DNA from: Aphrophora alni
Taxonomy: Eukaryota > Arthropoda > Insecta > Hemiptera > Aphrophoridae
Reading direction: 5' to 3'
Assembly: GCA_963513935.1 (NCBI GenBank)
Contig: OY740765.1
Location: 152,235,830 to 152,299,829 of the forward strand
DNA: 64,000 nucleotides
Both the position numbers and the translations under genes were made by a program. The notes beneath the pieces were generated by a model. The model was given only the letters and a program-made list of their open reading frames with translations. It was not told the origin of the DNA and did no database searches. Below are positions 46,707 through 58,959 of this stretch, piece by piece (within the stretch, counting starts at the first letter, position 1; the number at the start of each line of letters is the position of its first letter).

Positions 46707-48215
46707 TCAAACTTTAGTTTTTTTAGTGTAAAGGTTTTGGACAAAAACTTTAATCTTAACCCAGGTTTTATTTTGAAAAAGTTCTTTGTTCTTCATCATT
46801 ACATCTTCGCATTCTTTTTTTCTGGGCGGCTTACACTGTATTATATGATTTTGGAAAAACTCGGCGACTACTGACTTCTCTTCAACTGTCCATTTCGTTA
46901 GGTGTCTCTTGGTCTTCCTTATCTCACCGAATTGCGACTTCACTCTCTTTCCAGGTAAACTGCTTGTTGATACTTCCGAGGAAATCAAATCTTCCATTAC
47001 TGCCGTTTCATCACTTTCACTTTCCTCGCTGTCATCCGCTATTTCCTCTTCTAAGTCAATTTCATCTAGGGTTTTCCCTTTGTACTTTGACCCTTCACCT
47101 TTTTCCATAGCAAGTAATAACTTTGCTAAGGTTGCGGTCTGGTATACTTCATCGGGTAATCTATATTCTTGACGGTGGATTCCAGAGGTGTGTCCCATAA
47201 AATTTGCAAGCTGCTCAATGTCATTATCCGTCATAATATGAAACAATTGTGAAATTGTAGCTAAATGTTTCCTTAAGCGTCGTGATGTGAAAGCCTCTGC
47301 GTTTTGAAGGCTTGCTTTTTTTGCTTGTGTTTGGAGAATTTTATACCCAATTATGGGATTGTCTGAATTTGTAGCTGCAAACAGATAAGGGTTATTAGGC
47401 CCCACAATTTTTTTTCTGGCGGACACAAGTACATTTATATGCTCTTGAACATCAAAGCTGAACAGGACTGGTGTTACTTTCCTCTTGCCTTGTATTACAA
47501 CTCGTTTGAATTTTTTCATTAGTAGCATTTCTGCAGGTTTCACTAAATCTGCGAACTCTTCATAGGTTGTCTTCTGTCCGGAGAGCTCATAAAGATTTAG
47601 AGGCAGCCTTTGGAGCTCTCCCACCCTCTTCCGACAAAGTAATAAGACTCTACAATATACTGTCGATGTTAATGTCATAAATGCCTTTTTATCATTTTTA
47701 TTTTTCTTAAGTGTATCAGCTGAACACTCGCCTTGTTGTACTAGGAAATCCCTAAATTTTTTAATGTCACTTGCCAATGGGACGATGGTTATGTTATTCA
47801 TTTTCTTAGAGTGTAAACAATTGGCAGCCTGATGGGAAACTTCGGCGTTCCAGTTAGACTTAATCAAGAGTATTGTCATTTTGAGTTCATCCTCTAGATC
47901 TTCTGCTTCACGCCCCTCCATAGAATGTTTTTGCTTCATGCAAATGGTTATTCCCAACTCACAACATTCTTTCAGTGACGTACCTATGTTCATTCCGAAT
48001 GTAGGAGAATTGTAGTCGTCCGTTTTTTCATCATGTCCTGATTCTCTCCGAGCAGCTTCCACTAAAAAGTCAAAGTTTTCTGGTTTGAGTGCTTCAATTA
48101 AGTTGCGAATGTTTGGTTTCAACTGTTTAACACGTATGAGTATTCTGCCAAGCTCACGCATTTTACGAGAACAGACTGTACGTTGGTGATCTTGTCTATG
48201 AGTTAGCAAAAATCA
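46707..48215 (-). CDS. Tyrosine-recombinase-like protein with Myb/SANT-like tail (C-terminal part of a ~930-codon frame)
   Basis: This 500-codon frame continues, in the same frame, the two blocks upstream. Residue numbers count from 48209. Residues 10-135 are helical with SRKMRELGRILIRVK and FGMNIGTSLKECC. At 183-205 VYCRVLLLCRKRVGELQRLP resembles the first-arginine box of tyrosine recombinases. RRLRKHLATISQ (310-321) resembles the H-x-x-R box. FMGHTSGIHRQEYRLPD (337-353) supplies a histidine and the candidate nucleophile Tyr349. An acidic linker (about 380-425) leads to WTVEEKSVVAEFF and NKTWVKIKVFVQNLY (440-495), a Myb/SANT-like unit. I recognise the architecture as a multicopy animal family and suspect a Crypton-related origin. 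Base use is less AT-biased than the flanks. TGA at 48215-48213 precedes it. Confidence 0.75.
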
Positions 48216-48479
48216 TGTACCATATTCACAAATCAAAGTGTCTTTTTGAGCGGTTAGGGATACATTATCGGCACGCATACGAGGAAATATGTTTTCTCGT
48301 AGGAAACGATTTCCCTTGCTGTTTTTAGTCAGTAAGCTTAACCCTGCCACCTGTGGTGACAGTGTGTTTGTTGTGCCAGGATTTAGAGAACATTTTTTAC
48401 GGTGCCTCCATAATTGTTTCCTAGAATAAAATCCCAGGCAAAAAGTACAAGGTAATGGTTTGCTAACTGATAAGACGGG
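48216..48479 (-). CDS. Second zinc-finger block, between the two in-frame stops
   Basis: Eighty-eight codons without a stop, in frame with both neighbours, lie between TAA (48482-48480) and TGA (48215-48213). They encode a second CxxC finger, CTFCLGFYSRKQLWRHRKKC, and a stretch GNRFLRENIFPRMRADNVSL then KDTLICEYG that normally leads into the recombinase-like part. The preserved coding sense shows that the stops are point nonsense changes (or are read through), not the ends of separate genes. The TAA lies in CAGGTAACC, which could also be read as a splice donor, but the finger directly behind it argues against an intron. Confidence 0.7.
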
Positions 48480-49504
48480 TTACCTGACAGGTTTCGTTAT
48501 ACCAGTATTGTGTCCTAAATAATTACCTTTTTTTCTTAGAATCGAGAGCAATGTTTTTCTTTCAAAGCTCATAGGAGCCTTAGCTAGTATCTTCTGAACA
48601 TCAATTTCATGGTTATGGTTCCTCACAACATGTCTAGCAAAACTAGATACCCAGTCTTCACAGTAAAAACAGAAGTCATTATTCCTTTTTTGCTTTAAAT
48701 TCACATTTACACTAAGCTCATTCATACTACCAAATGTGTTATTTTTATAACTTCTATGCGTTTCCATTATTTCCTCTAATCGTTTCTCCTGAGTCGAATC
48801 ATCTTCTAAGGAGAGCCCATCAGACTCTGAAGAGGAGTAATCACTACCGGGGTTATACTCTGGGTCCTTGTCCGAATCAAATTCCTCAGAAGTGGTGGAA
48901 TTTTTATCTGTAATTGCCTTTCTTGATTCTTGAAATCTTGTAGGCACAGAATGTGTTTCATCCACTGCATTTTGTTCTTGAGAATCATATATTTTTCCAG
49001 TGAAATCCTCCGTCAAATGATGCCCTTCATATATATCATTTGATTCTTTAATTATCCTTGCAACTGGTACTAATTCATAGGAGGATAAGTTCTTCGGTGT
49101 TGACTGAAAGTTATCAACATCGGGAGTTCTTAATTTATCAATGGTATCATTATAATTTATGAATGTAAAACTTGTATTGCCTTTAACTAGATTAGACACT
49201 GAAGACGAATATTGTGTGGAATTTAGATTTAGTTGTAAATTACTAGGCATTGTATTGGTATTGTGCCGTGAATATGATAATAGAGGAGGCTTATTAAGCA
49301 AAGAATATTCAGAAGATTCGTCCTCGCTATCACTATAAGGAACAAGGGTTTGCAGAGACCTAATGCACACCGAAGATACAGGTATACTAGGCTCTATACT
49401 TTTAGGTAGTTGCTCTGATCCAAGCGAATTTATGTCTTGTGTTGAATTTTCTGCAGAGGATTCGGCCTCTCTGTCTGCGGTTTGAGTCTGCAAATGTATT
49501 AACT
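48480..49504 (-). CDS. N-terminal acidic and first zinc-finger part of the recombinase-like gene
   Basis: The frame runs from an acceptor-like TTCTTATGTTTCAG ending at 49505, through QTQTADREAESSAENS, to the TAA at 48482. The first 230 codons are polar, serine- and acid-rich (YSDSEDESSEYSLL, EFDSDKDPEYNPGSDYSSSE), probably disordered. Near codons 270-310 CFYCEDWVSSFARHVVRNHN is a C2H2 finger, followed by SFERKTLLSILRKKGNYL. The acceptor implies at least one upstream exon at higher coordinates, which I could not identify. The long open frame in AT-rich surroundings, with few lesions, indicates recent origin or selection. It may be a domesticated or recently active element gene. Confidence 0.7.
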
Positions 49505-49505
49505 C

Positions 49506-52500
49506 TGAAACATAAGAAACAACTTGGTTTTATTTACCCTTACCATTTTTCTGTTATTTTTATCTTTACCTCAACGGTTTTGTAAAAACCAATTCAATTT
49601 GATATACAAAATGTATTATAATCCTTAAAAACATATTATAAATATACAAAAGTATTTTGAATTTTTCTTATACGATTATACAAATAATTATGATTGTCAA
49701 AATTTTGATTTAAAAAGTAAACCATGTTTATATTTTGATTTTTCAAATTAAAACTGCTTATGCAGGTCTACTTTTTGTTGACAATGCAAAATAAAACTTT
49801 GTTGAACTTTGTTCAACCAGTGTGGCTATAGGAAATCCATATCAAAATTCCATGACTTAGCCAGGTTTTCCAGAAAAATGCAAAATTTCCTTGACCAATA
49901 TTTTGTTATAATTTAACAACAGATAATATTCTAAGTTTGAAAACCGGCTCTTTCTGAATACTCTTAGTTCTTAATAACAGTAATTTTTAAACCACATACT
50001 AAATAGAAATAACAGTAATAATATTAATAACAATAATAAATCTGAACTTAAAAAATGAATTTGAAGTTTTCAAAAGTATATTAATAACAATAATGATGAT
50101 TATGATGAATTTAAAATTAAAACACAATAACACAAATTACCAAATTAATAATTGAAATAAGTTTAATTTGATAAAACATAAACTATCTGATACATTTGAG
50201 AAAAAAAACATCTAATGATAGATGATAAAAAATACAATACATTAACAGTGTAAAGGTGTATTACACTTTCCCTTTATGAAATGAAATATTACAATCAAAA
50301 CTATATACAAATCAATAGGGGTGTACGAGGCCGGATTTTTTAATTTGGCCTGAGTCTCGGGTAAATCGAGCCGAGAACTTTTTACGAACTCAAGGTGTAA
50401 TCGAGGCTTTAACGAACTCGATATTTAATCGAACCTTCAAAGCTCGAATTTTTATCGAGCTTTTTAAAGAGCTCAAGCTTCCAATAAATTTTAGATTGAA
50501 TAATAATCAGTTAATGTCGAAATTTTCTTTTGTAATGGGCAATAGGAGAAACCAATGTAGTGGGCAATTCGAAGTAGCTGTAATTGACGGAAAATACACT
50601 CTCGATTGAACTAAAGGATACGAACTTCCTTTGGTATGCAATTATATTACAAACTCATTTCATTCATATATATTTTAATAATTACATACTTAATTACAGA
50701 CAAACAATTATGGATTTGTAGATACAATTTTTGTAGTTCGGATCAAGTAAAAAAAATATGAGCTAAATAAAAGAAAAAACTTCGAGTATCGTAAATAAGA
50801 GTAATAAAATTCACGAATATGTGAACGTACCAAGCGTGAATTTTGGTTAACTATTTTACGCAAAATTTAAGTTTTTAATAACATAATTAACAAACCGTTA
50901 CTACAATAACTAGCACTAAGCCTAGTAGAAATGATTTGAGAAAACTAGTTGTCCTTGAACGGGTGTAGTATTAGTTTGTTATCAGGTCTATGCATTTCAA
51001 CAGACAAAACTTCTAATATACAAACATTTTACCGTATCCTGTAGTAGGAGGAAGTACGGTTTACATCTAACAGTACAATTGGTTCTGATAATTGTTTGAT
51101 TATTTTAAAAACTAAAAAACATTAGCCACATTACTAAAAAACCGACCGAGAAAACTATTTTTTTCAAAACGGGTGTATCTTTTTTTTTTATTCGAAATCT
51201 ACAATGATCGAGGTATGTCAAACTGGAAACTATGCGTGTTATCTATATTTTGCTTTAATGTCTTACACTTTATAAAAATCAGTGGTATAGCTTAGGTTCA
51301 TGAAATTGTGGGTTTTTTAGAAAGGTTCTGATTATCGACAGTTAAATTAAACCTCTAAATATTGTGGAAAGATCAGAGACAGAACTGCTTGAGCTGTAGA
51401 TTAAATTCTGCCTTTTCATATTAATAATTTCCTTCTTTACAAGTCAAATAAACAATGCATACATTTGGCGAAAGATATATATGTGTAATTGACAGAAAAT
51501 AGATTTGATTCATTCATCCTGTTCCCTTCAACATGTGTGAAATAAAACAGAAGAAAGAAAATAATTTGTGTTTTTGTTGTTCATTATCTAAAGGGAAACA
51601 TTGGCTAAAGTTGTGATTTATAAATATAAATATTTACGTACCATAATAAAGAAATCAAAAACCTAAAAAGTTGAAACTATTCTATATTTAATTACCTTTG
51701 AAAAATTAAGTATACGGAAGCATGTTTGAAAGGAATTTGCAGGTATTTTAGTAAAATGCATCTCTTTCGAGAAAAAGTTGTGCTAAAACAATGAAATTTG
51801 TAATCACTTCTGAAGAACGTTTAATCGGATTCAATAGTTTTAACAGAATAATATAGGTAAACATAAATGTAGTGTACCTATTCTGCTAATTAAATATTGT
51901 ATAAATTAAAAATGAAAGTTGATCGAGAAAAAGCATCAAACGTATGTGTTATATGTTACGTTATAAAGGATAGACAGCAATGAGATGTTATCAGTAAGAC
52001 TAAGCCTAGGTTTTGGAACTAGCTGTCCTTTAACTGGTTGATGTAACTTCCATTAATACATCGGGACAAACATTCTTATATAGATTTACAGTACTTCTTT
52101 TTCTTTTTCGTAAATTTGTAGTATTCAAAGAGTTTTGTGTACAACTTTATAGCACAATGTGACTTAATGAATAAAAGTTTCTTAGTTAATATGATATTAA
52201 AACTAAAACTGGAGAAATAGGCAAATATTTTCCAATCAAAAATAATTAATAATTGTCAAACCGGAAACGCAACGTTTTGATTTTTGCTTGACCTTATTTC
52301 AATGTAGACCTACAGGAGTTCAACATTGCCCGTGTACTGATTTCTTGAAATCCTCAACACACTCAAAATCAGTACAATAGTCGTTTAATTCATTTTAATT
52401 TTATTATTAATTGTCACTTTTATATTTTTACATTTTAAATGTAATTATCACATTATATTATTACAATAAACGGAAAATGATTTGTTGCTGATTACAGGGA

Positions 52501-54070
52501 AAGATAAAATGTCAAACTAGATATTACTTGTCACTCTCAACTGATAGGCCTAGAACTGATTGGGGAGCTTGCTCAGTTACAATTTTAAAACTCGAGATTA
52601 GCAGCGGATGTTTGGTTGAATAACCGGACATTTTGTTAATATAAAGAAATATAGAAAACAATTGAACTAAGTTTACTTGAAAATTGTAACTTTATAATCG
52701 TATTATCATTATTTTGTATTCTGTTTACAAAACAATTAAAACAGTTTTCTGTTAATAGACTTATGTATTTGGATGATTGCTCTGGTAAAACCATAAACTG
52801 TTCAGAGAACGTTGTATGCGGTAAAAATAAGCACTTCTTATATAGGTTTTTAATCTCGGCCGCAGAATTAAACGATAAATGCTGGAAAACGATGAATAGA
52901 GATTTACGATTTTCGACACCGGGGGGGGGGGACTCTTGAATTCAACATTAAAAATGTATTATTTAATATTTTTTTAAATTTTCACTAAATTATATGGGTA
53001 AATTGCAAGTTTTTTGTGGCAATTAAATGTATATGGGAAATACTTCAAACATGTTCAAGGTTAATTAGTTTTGTTAGTTGAATTTGACCTTTGACACTCT
53101 CTTTGTTTTAAACCTTCCCTCTCTCTTTCTCTCCCTTTTCCTCTATTTTTTTTATCATACAGTAACACACTTTCAAAAGTTAAAAGATTTATTCACGAAA
53201 CACAAATGGTTTAAAAAATAAATGAAACTAGGCACCTCGAAAAACTTTTCTTAGATGAGGTTGCCAACATTTGCTTCAAGACCCTGTTAATGTGTTCACA
53301 ATGTTTCATTTGACATGGAAATTTTTGGGTCCAAAAAGCTATACGTATTTTAAAGAAGAGTTAAATTTGGTTTAGGTGTACATAAATCGTCTTACTTTTT
53401 TCAGTTTTGTTTATACATTTCTACTAATTTGAGAGTCACTGCTATTTTTGTAAAATATTTAAGACTTTACACATACAAGTGTCTTTAAGGGCGAACACCA
53501 ATATTTCAAATACAGTCCAGGAGTGTTTCATTCTACCATTATTCATACTAATACGAATTAGTTTCTTTTGCAATGTTATATTAGTTTTTAGATTTGATAA
53601 TATATATGTAAGTCCCTCCCCAACCAATAATACTATAATGAAGTCTAATATGAGCTAACGAAAAGTACAACGATCACAATATTTTAATCATGCAAAAATA
53701 TTTGAATAAATACATATTTTGCTAATATGCTAAATACCTAGGTATTTTTTTGTTATTAATAATTTAGATTTTATGTATGTTTCTTGTAATTTAATTTGTT
53801 ATCAAAAAAATACCTAGGTATGTAATTTCTTACTCTCATTGACAACAGCAAAATTCTTGATACTTTCAGTTTCTTTGTATACACATTTTAGACCTTTATA
53901 TTTAATTATAGTAAATTTTGGAGCTAACCATATTTTCTGTAATCAGACCGTAAGTAGTGTTAAAAATTTGGTCTGATGAATATGACCAAGCTTTTTAAAT
54001 TGTATTTATTTATTTTTATTATTTATTACTATTACATTACGCTATAAAAAACAGGTAATATTGTTAAAAA
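49506..54070. other. Long non-coding stretch with minor repeats
   Basis: No gene seen. At 50318 a hAT-like tip, TAGGGGTGTACGAGG, begins a region of repeated TCGAG/GCTCGA words to about 50480, without a found partner end. 50930-51260 and 51985-52290 share ACTAAGCCTAG, AACTAGTTGTCCTT/AACTAGCTGTCCTT and a later AAACTGGAAAC/AAACCGGAAAC word, a diverged direct duplication. A G run lies at 52921-52930. Confidence 0.4.
53735..53821. repeat. Short foldback around TACCTAGGTA palindromes
   Basis: TACCTAGGTATTTTTTTG (53735 on) is inverted at about 53802-53821, with a loop of about 45 bp. It may be a miniature element or the ends of one. Confidence 0.45.
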
Positions 54071-54079
54071 AAATTAAAA

Positions 54080-54300
54080 CTAACTTATACAAACCCAATT
54101 CCATATTATCATTTAAATATGCTTTAACGCTATACTAAGCTCTCTTTAACGTAATCTCTTTTACACATTTCTTATAATATCTAATATTTTTAATTTCTTT
54201 GGTGTACAGAGGAAGTTTATTGAAAATATTTTTGGTCTTATAGTCAATAGTTTTTTCCACTACATTCGATGTTAAGGTTATTGCAAGTTTGTTTTGTTCC
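54080..54300 (-). pseudogene. LINE ORF2 extreme C-terminus (jockey/CR1-like)
   Basis: The minus strand reads TIDYKTKNIFNKLPLYTKEI, then KNIRYYKKCVKEITL and YSVKAYLND. This is the tail typical of jockey/CR1-group proteins, where LFNxLP and a KKxLKxxLL helix precede YSIDEYL. Only about 60 codons are left, with a stop. Sequence on to about 54700 has no clear domains. Confidence 0.55.
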
Positions 54301-55417
54301 TAGTCTCGTATTGATAAATCAATAATTTTTTTTTTCAAATTTATTGAATTTATTATTATAAACAATTAGACAAATAATGTATTTAGCGTTTTTGAAAGTA
54401 TTTTAAAAAAAGTTTCCAGATCAAGTTTTTTTTGAGCAACTATAAAATTTACTGCTAGGTTTAAATTTTTTTATAAAATTAAAGTTTGGGATTATAGACA
54501 ATTTATTATCAAGGATAAAAAGAGAATAACAATGTTTTAACTACTCATGAAAAAACCTCATGATATAAAACGTTACTACAAACTTTAGGAATACATTCAG
54601 TTTTGATATGATGAAAGCTAAGGAATGTTATTATTTTCTCGAAATTTGAGAAGTCATCCAATAATGTGAAGTCGCAGCAGAATACAGTCAATAAATATTA
54701 ATAGGAGAGCTAAGAAAACTTATTGTAATTATTGAAATAATTTGTAACAATGGTGTTTTCACGGACGAAGATGAAATAGCCAACATAATAAGTTATACTT
54801 CCAAAGCATACCAATCCATTAAAGTACTCGGGTAAAAACTTCAACTTAGACAAACTTCGTGCATATAAGGTTACACACCAACTATAAATTTCAAATTATC
54901 TCAATACATGCTTTTTATGTCATCGGATTAAATTTTATCATTAATTAATAGTTTGAAAACAAAATTACCCCTATTTAAAAAATAAAATAAATAAAAATAA
55001 AAAGTTTCACACTTTTTGTTCATGTCCTAGAATATCTTTATAACTTTAGCCTAATTTGCAATTTCTTAAAAAAAGCTCCCATTATTCCAAATTTTAAGCA
55101 AAGGGGACAAAAGCAGGCTGGTTGCTTCCACTCTATATTGTTGTTATCAATTTCCGCAAAGGTATTTTTTTAATAAAGATTAATAAAAGGAAAAATTAGT
55201 TGTTTAGGAAAGAGATAGCTTAGATAGCCCTTATTACTGCAGATTCCGATAACCAATAACACGAGATATACGCACTGGCAGTCCTCCCCTCACCAACCAC
55301 TTGACCTAGATCATGGTCGCGGTGACAGAACATCTAACCCTCCCAATAGCTATCCCAGTAACACATACAGTACACTACACAACATCACACCATGTCCGCT
55401 TCCCGGGAAATACAGCC
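54301..55417. other. Non-coding, nothing firm
   Basis: AT-rich to about 55100; from 55250 to the MITE at 55426 it is GC-richer with CACAC- and CTCC-rich words. The 94-codon open frame at 55313-55597 crosses the MITE border and is spurious. Confidence 0.4.
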
Positions 55418-55425
55418 TGTTCTAC

Positions 55426-55692
55426 CATGGGCGTCATCACCAATTCATTATTGGGGGGGACATATGCCGGGAGTCTGGGGGTATGCAAATTTTTTAAAAT
55501 TAAACTTCTCAAAACATTGTTTTTATGCATTTATTTATGCGTTTGTAACAGAAATGTAATGTTAAAAACCCTAGTAAAGACAAAGCCCGATGTTTAAATT
55601 TTAAGGTTTTAAGTAAATCATTCGTTTTTAGCAAAAATATTTTTACATTTCAAATATTGGGGGGACACGTCCCCCCGGCGATGACGCCCATG
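55426..55692. mobile_element. 267-bp hAT MITE with 8-bp target duplication
   Basis: TGTTCTAC at 55418-55425 is repeated at 55693-55700. Tips are CATGGGCGTCATCACC and (complement) CATGGGCGTCATCGCC, each followed at a short distance by TTGGGGGGAC-type words. The tips resemble those of the hAT element inside the Helitron, suggesting related transposases. There is no coding capacity. Confidence 0.9.
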
Positions 55693-55700
55693 TGTTCTAC

Positions 55701-56459
55701 TAACCACAAATAACTCAACAATGTTACATGATATTGATTAAAAAAATTAATACAGACAAATTCAATCTTTTAATTAAAAACAGGAAAAAGGTAAGATATT
55801 ATAACCTTACATGGGTGTTCAGCAAGGTCTACTATTCGTCAAATTACTTGTTATAAAAACCATCTACACAATTTTACAAATAACATTTATGTTTTAAAAC
55901 TATTATTGGAATCTAATCAAACTACAATATACGTGTTTAAAGATTGTAAAAAATTCAACACAACTTATTATTTTTTAATATTCGAGAAAAATCATTCCCT
56001 TTTCAAATTAAATGCCTCATCGACACCATTCCACAGCCCATCACACATTAGACTATAGTAATACTGATTGTTATTCGGATTCTAAACAGAATGATTTCAG
56101 AGAGAGTGAAACACAATTAGACTGGGAGAAGTTTTGTGTAAGACTGGCAATGCTGCTAGATGTCACATTGATAGGGCATCTGCAAAATGGGTATAATCCA
56201 GCTGCTAGATTGATAGCATTATAGAAAACTATATGACGGCTTTTATAATGTTAGTAGAGTTGACGGTTGCAATAATGATGTTACAACGGAGAGTGGTGGG
56301 AAAATTTTTTAATTTTTAATTTTAAAAGAATTAAGACTGATTCTTTTTAAACCTGATAAATTGAAATGTTTATTCACTTACAAAGGCTTATATACTCTAC
56401 TCCTTCTCGTGGCTGCCATATTGTATGGAGTTTGTACGGTTGTTATAATGATATCAGGA

Positions 56460-56530
<71 letters not shown>

Positions 56531-57640
56531 TGATTAGGTTCTTCTGAATTTCTATTGTAATAAGTAGGCATTTGTATTTGGTAGATAGTTTTCATTTTCT
56601 ATTTTGGTACAAATAAGGATAAATAAATTTTTTTGGGTAAATTCATTTCATCTTTAAAATGGAGAATAAAGTCTAGGGAATTTATGTCATTGAACTAATT
56701 ACACATTGAATGGAAGCTACTGTATTAGAAAGCCACACTAAAGTAAATTGTGAATGTGTAATATAACTTTTGGCGGTAATTATGCATTGTACATGCTGGT
56801 GGAATTTAGTGGCGTGAAATCATGTAATTGTTTACATCAGTACAATTGGTCAAGTGTAGCATTATTCTTATGGGAGATGAATCCAATATGGCAGAGGTGG
56901 AGCAGAGCCTTAGGAGGAAAATGTAAAACGAGCTTGATTGTAGAACTTAAAAAAACAATAACATAATAAAGTGATACACAACTAATACTATGCAATATAT
57001 TATAACCTACATTGTAATATTTAAAAGGAAATGCTTTATTTAAAGGCGAAAACCCTCTTTTATAAAGAAAAAAAAGAAGAGAGTATAAAATAGAGGACAC
57101 CTAGCCCTGAATACTCTAGTAGTCTTTTAATTTAAAAAAAAAAAGTGTCAATTTTGTGAAGGTAATTATGATCACAATGGTTTTTCACCCCTCCCTCCAA
57201 ATCAATCTGAAATAGTGTTACAAAATTTTGAATAATCTATTCATTCATATTTTAAAACGGAGGACACATGAATTTTTCATAGTTACTTACATTTTGTTGT
57301 TGATACCAATTTCACAAATTACTGGGTTGTTGTTCAACCTTTGGTTTTAGTAATGTTTTCGTAGCATTGTATACATCAGGAATGGCCTAACTTTCATGAA
57401 CCAAGATATATTTATAAGTTGCCATCATCTACTTGTGATCTACCATGTTTTTTCTTCATACTGATAATTGGAGTAGGCACCAAGTCTCTAAATCATTAAA
57501 GTTGTGTTAATGTGTTTTGTTTTGTAAAACAAAAACATTTGTTTAGTAATTTTTAAAACATTACTTTTTGATGAAACATTTACAGAATATTACAAATTAT
57601 CAGTTTACTTTTAAATTGTCTTTTTACTGAGATGTTGATG
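55701..57640. other. Non-coding with a long AT microsatellite
   Basis: I see no gene. The 70-codon frames at 56012-56224 and 56754-56966 and the minus frame at 56837-57100 have no family motif. Sequence near 57300-57480 may be the 3' flank of the hAT relic that follows. Confidence 0.4.
56462..56526. repeat. (AT)n microsatellite
   Basis: About 32 uninterrupted AT units. Confidence 0.95.
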
Positions 57641-57649
57641 CATAACACG

Positions 57650-58760
57650 GAATGTCCTTACAAAGATCTGTATAATTTGGGCATGTACCCATTAGGCCTT
57701 ACTCTGAGACATGCTTTAATTGTGTATTAGTTAAGGAGCTCCTGTACTTTCACTATATTATGTTCATCCCTGAAAAAGCTGCTTCTCAATTATGTAGATC
57801 CAAAAAATCGCAGTCAACCACAAATCAACAGATATTAAGCTGACATATTTTCTACTGACAATATTGTTCAAAATGTATTATTAGATGCTCTTGGTTTCAT
57901 TGCTATTTCCGATTGAAATTTAACAATTTGTGACTCTAATCCAGAAGAATCAAGAATTATGTGATGAAATTTCCTCAATATCACATTCTCCAAAAGGGTT
58001 AGACATGAGCTGAAAGTTTTTCAAAACTGCGAACAGTCTGTCAAATTCTGTTTTCAGGGTGTTTGTCTTATATACATATTTTTCAAAATTGCAATCAGTT
58101 CAAATTGTATGTTTTTCCAAATTTGGAAAGTTTTTCAGATTGCCTTTAAGTTGAGATATTAGTGGATGTAGTTTTTATTGAAATGGATTTAATGAGCTCA
58201 CTATATCTAGACTGTTTTTATCTTTTTTCCTTGCAGCTCAAGTTTAAGAATATGGTAGTGATCTGTGAAATTAGTTGTAAAAACTAAATTTTGTAGCCAA
58301 ATAGCACCTTTTAGCTGACCATAATTTTCACACTTTTAGTTTAGGAATTCTATTACTTTTGGCAAGAAATTCAAACATCTTTCAAGAAATTTTCCTTTAC
58401 TAGGCCATATAACATTAGTGAAAAGCAGCATGTTTTTGTATTCAGCTTCATTTGCATCTAATTGACATTTGAAAAACCTCCTATCTAAACTTTGTGCTTG
58501 AATAGAATTAACTATTTTAACAGTTATTTTGTTCATAATGTCTTTCACATTTAAAATTTGAATACACAGTGCATTTTGGATGGATAGTGCAGTAAATAAA
58601 AAGAGGTACATTCTGGAAAATTGTCATTTTTACTCGATATTGCAATAAACTCATTATTTGTGCCCATTATTTGATATGGTGACGAAAGTTGCTTCCATGA
58701 GTAACTCATCTCCTCCAGATGTTGTCCACAGCTTGTAAGCATGGGACATTCTCCAACCAA
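57650..58760 (-). pseudogene. hAT-type transposase relic of the SCAND3/GTF2IRD2-like group
   Basis: The minus strand reads in order: TVKIVNSIQAQSLDRRFFKC, EAEYKNMLLFTNVIWPSKGK and FLERCLNFLPKVIEFL (58611-58336), then WLQNLVFTTNFTDHYHILKL near 58290, NPFGECDIEEISSHNS near 57990, and a C-terminal CEAAFSGMNI-like block near 57780. This is the RNase H-fold middle through the C-terminal domain of hAT transposases from which vertebrate SCAND3/GTF2IRD2/ZBED-type genes arose. The upstream frame 58760-58551 overlaps the N-side. Numerous stops and frame changes make it dead. Tips were not identified. Confidence 0.75.
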
Positions 58761-58959
58761 TAAAAAATAAATAAATAAAGTTATTAAGAATGTTCGATCA
58801 TATAATTAATTAAGAAGTTTGTATAACACATAGAAATTAAAATTATTCAAATGATAAATTACAAAAACTTTCAACAAAAACATTAAAATTAATAAACGAT
58901 AATCAATCAATTTAAATTAAGCGCCTACCATGAATTAATGTAATACCCTCTAGGCTGAA

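Noticed and set aside
48470..48490. Intron beginning at CAG-GTAACC
   Set aside because: The reading frame continues directly with a conserved zinc finger, so the TAA is better explained as a nonsense change.
55313..55597. 94-codon plus-strand frame
   Set aside because: Crosses the left border of the 55426-55692 MITE; no family motif.
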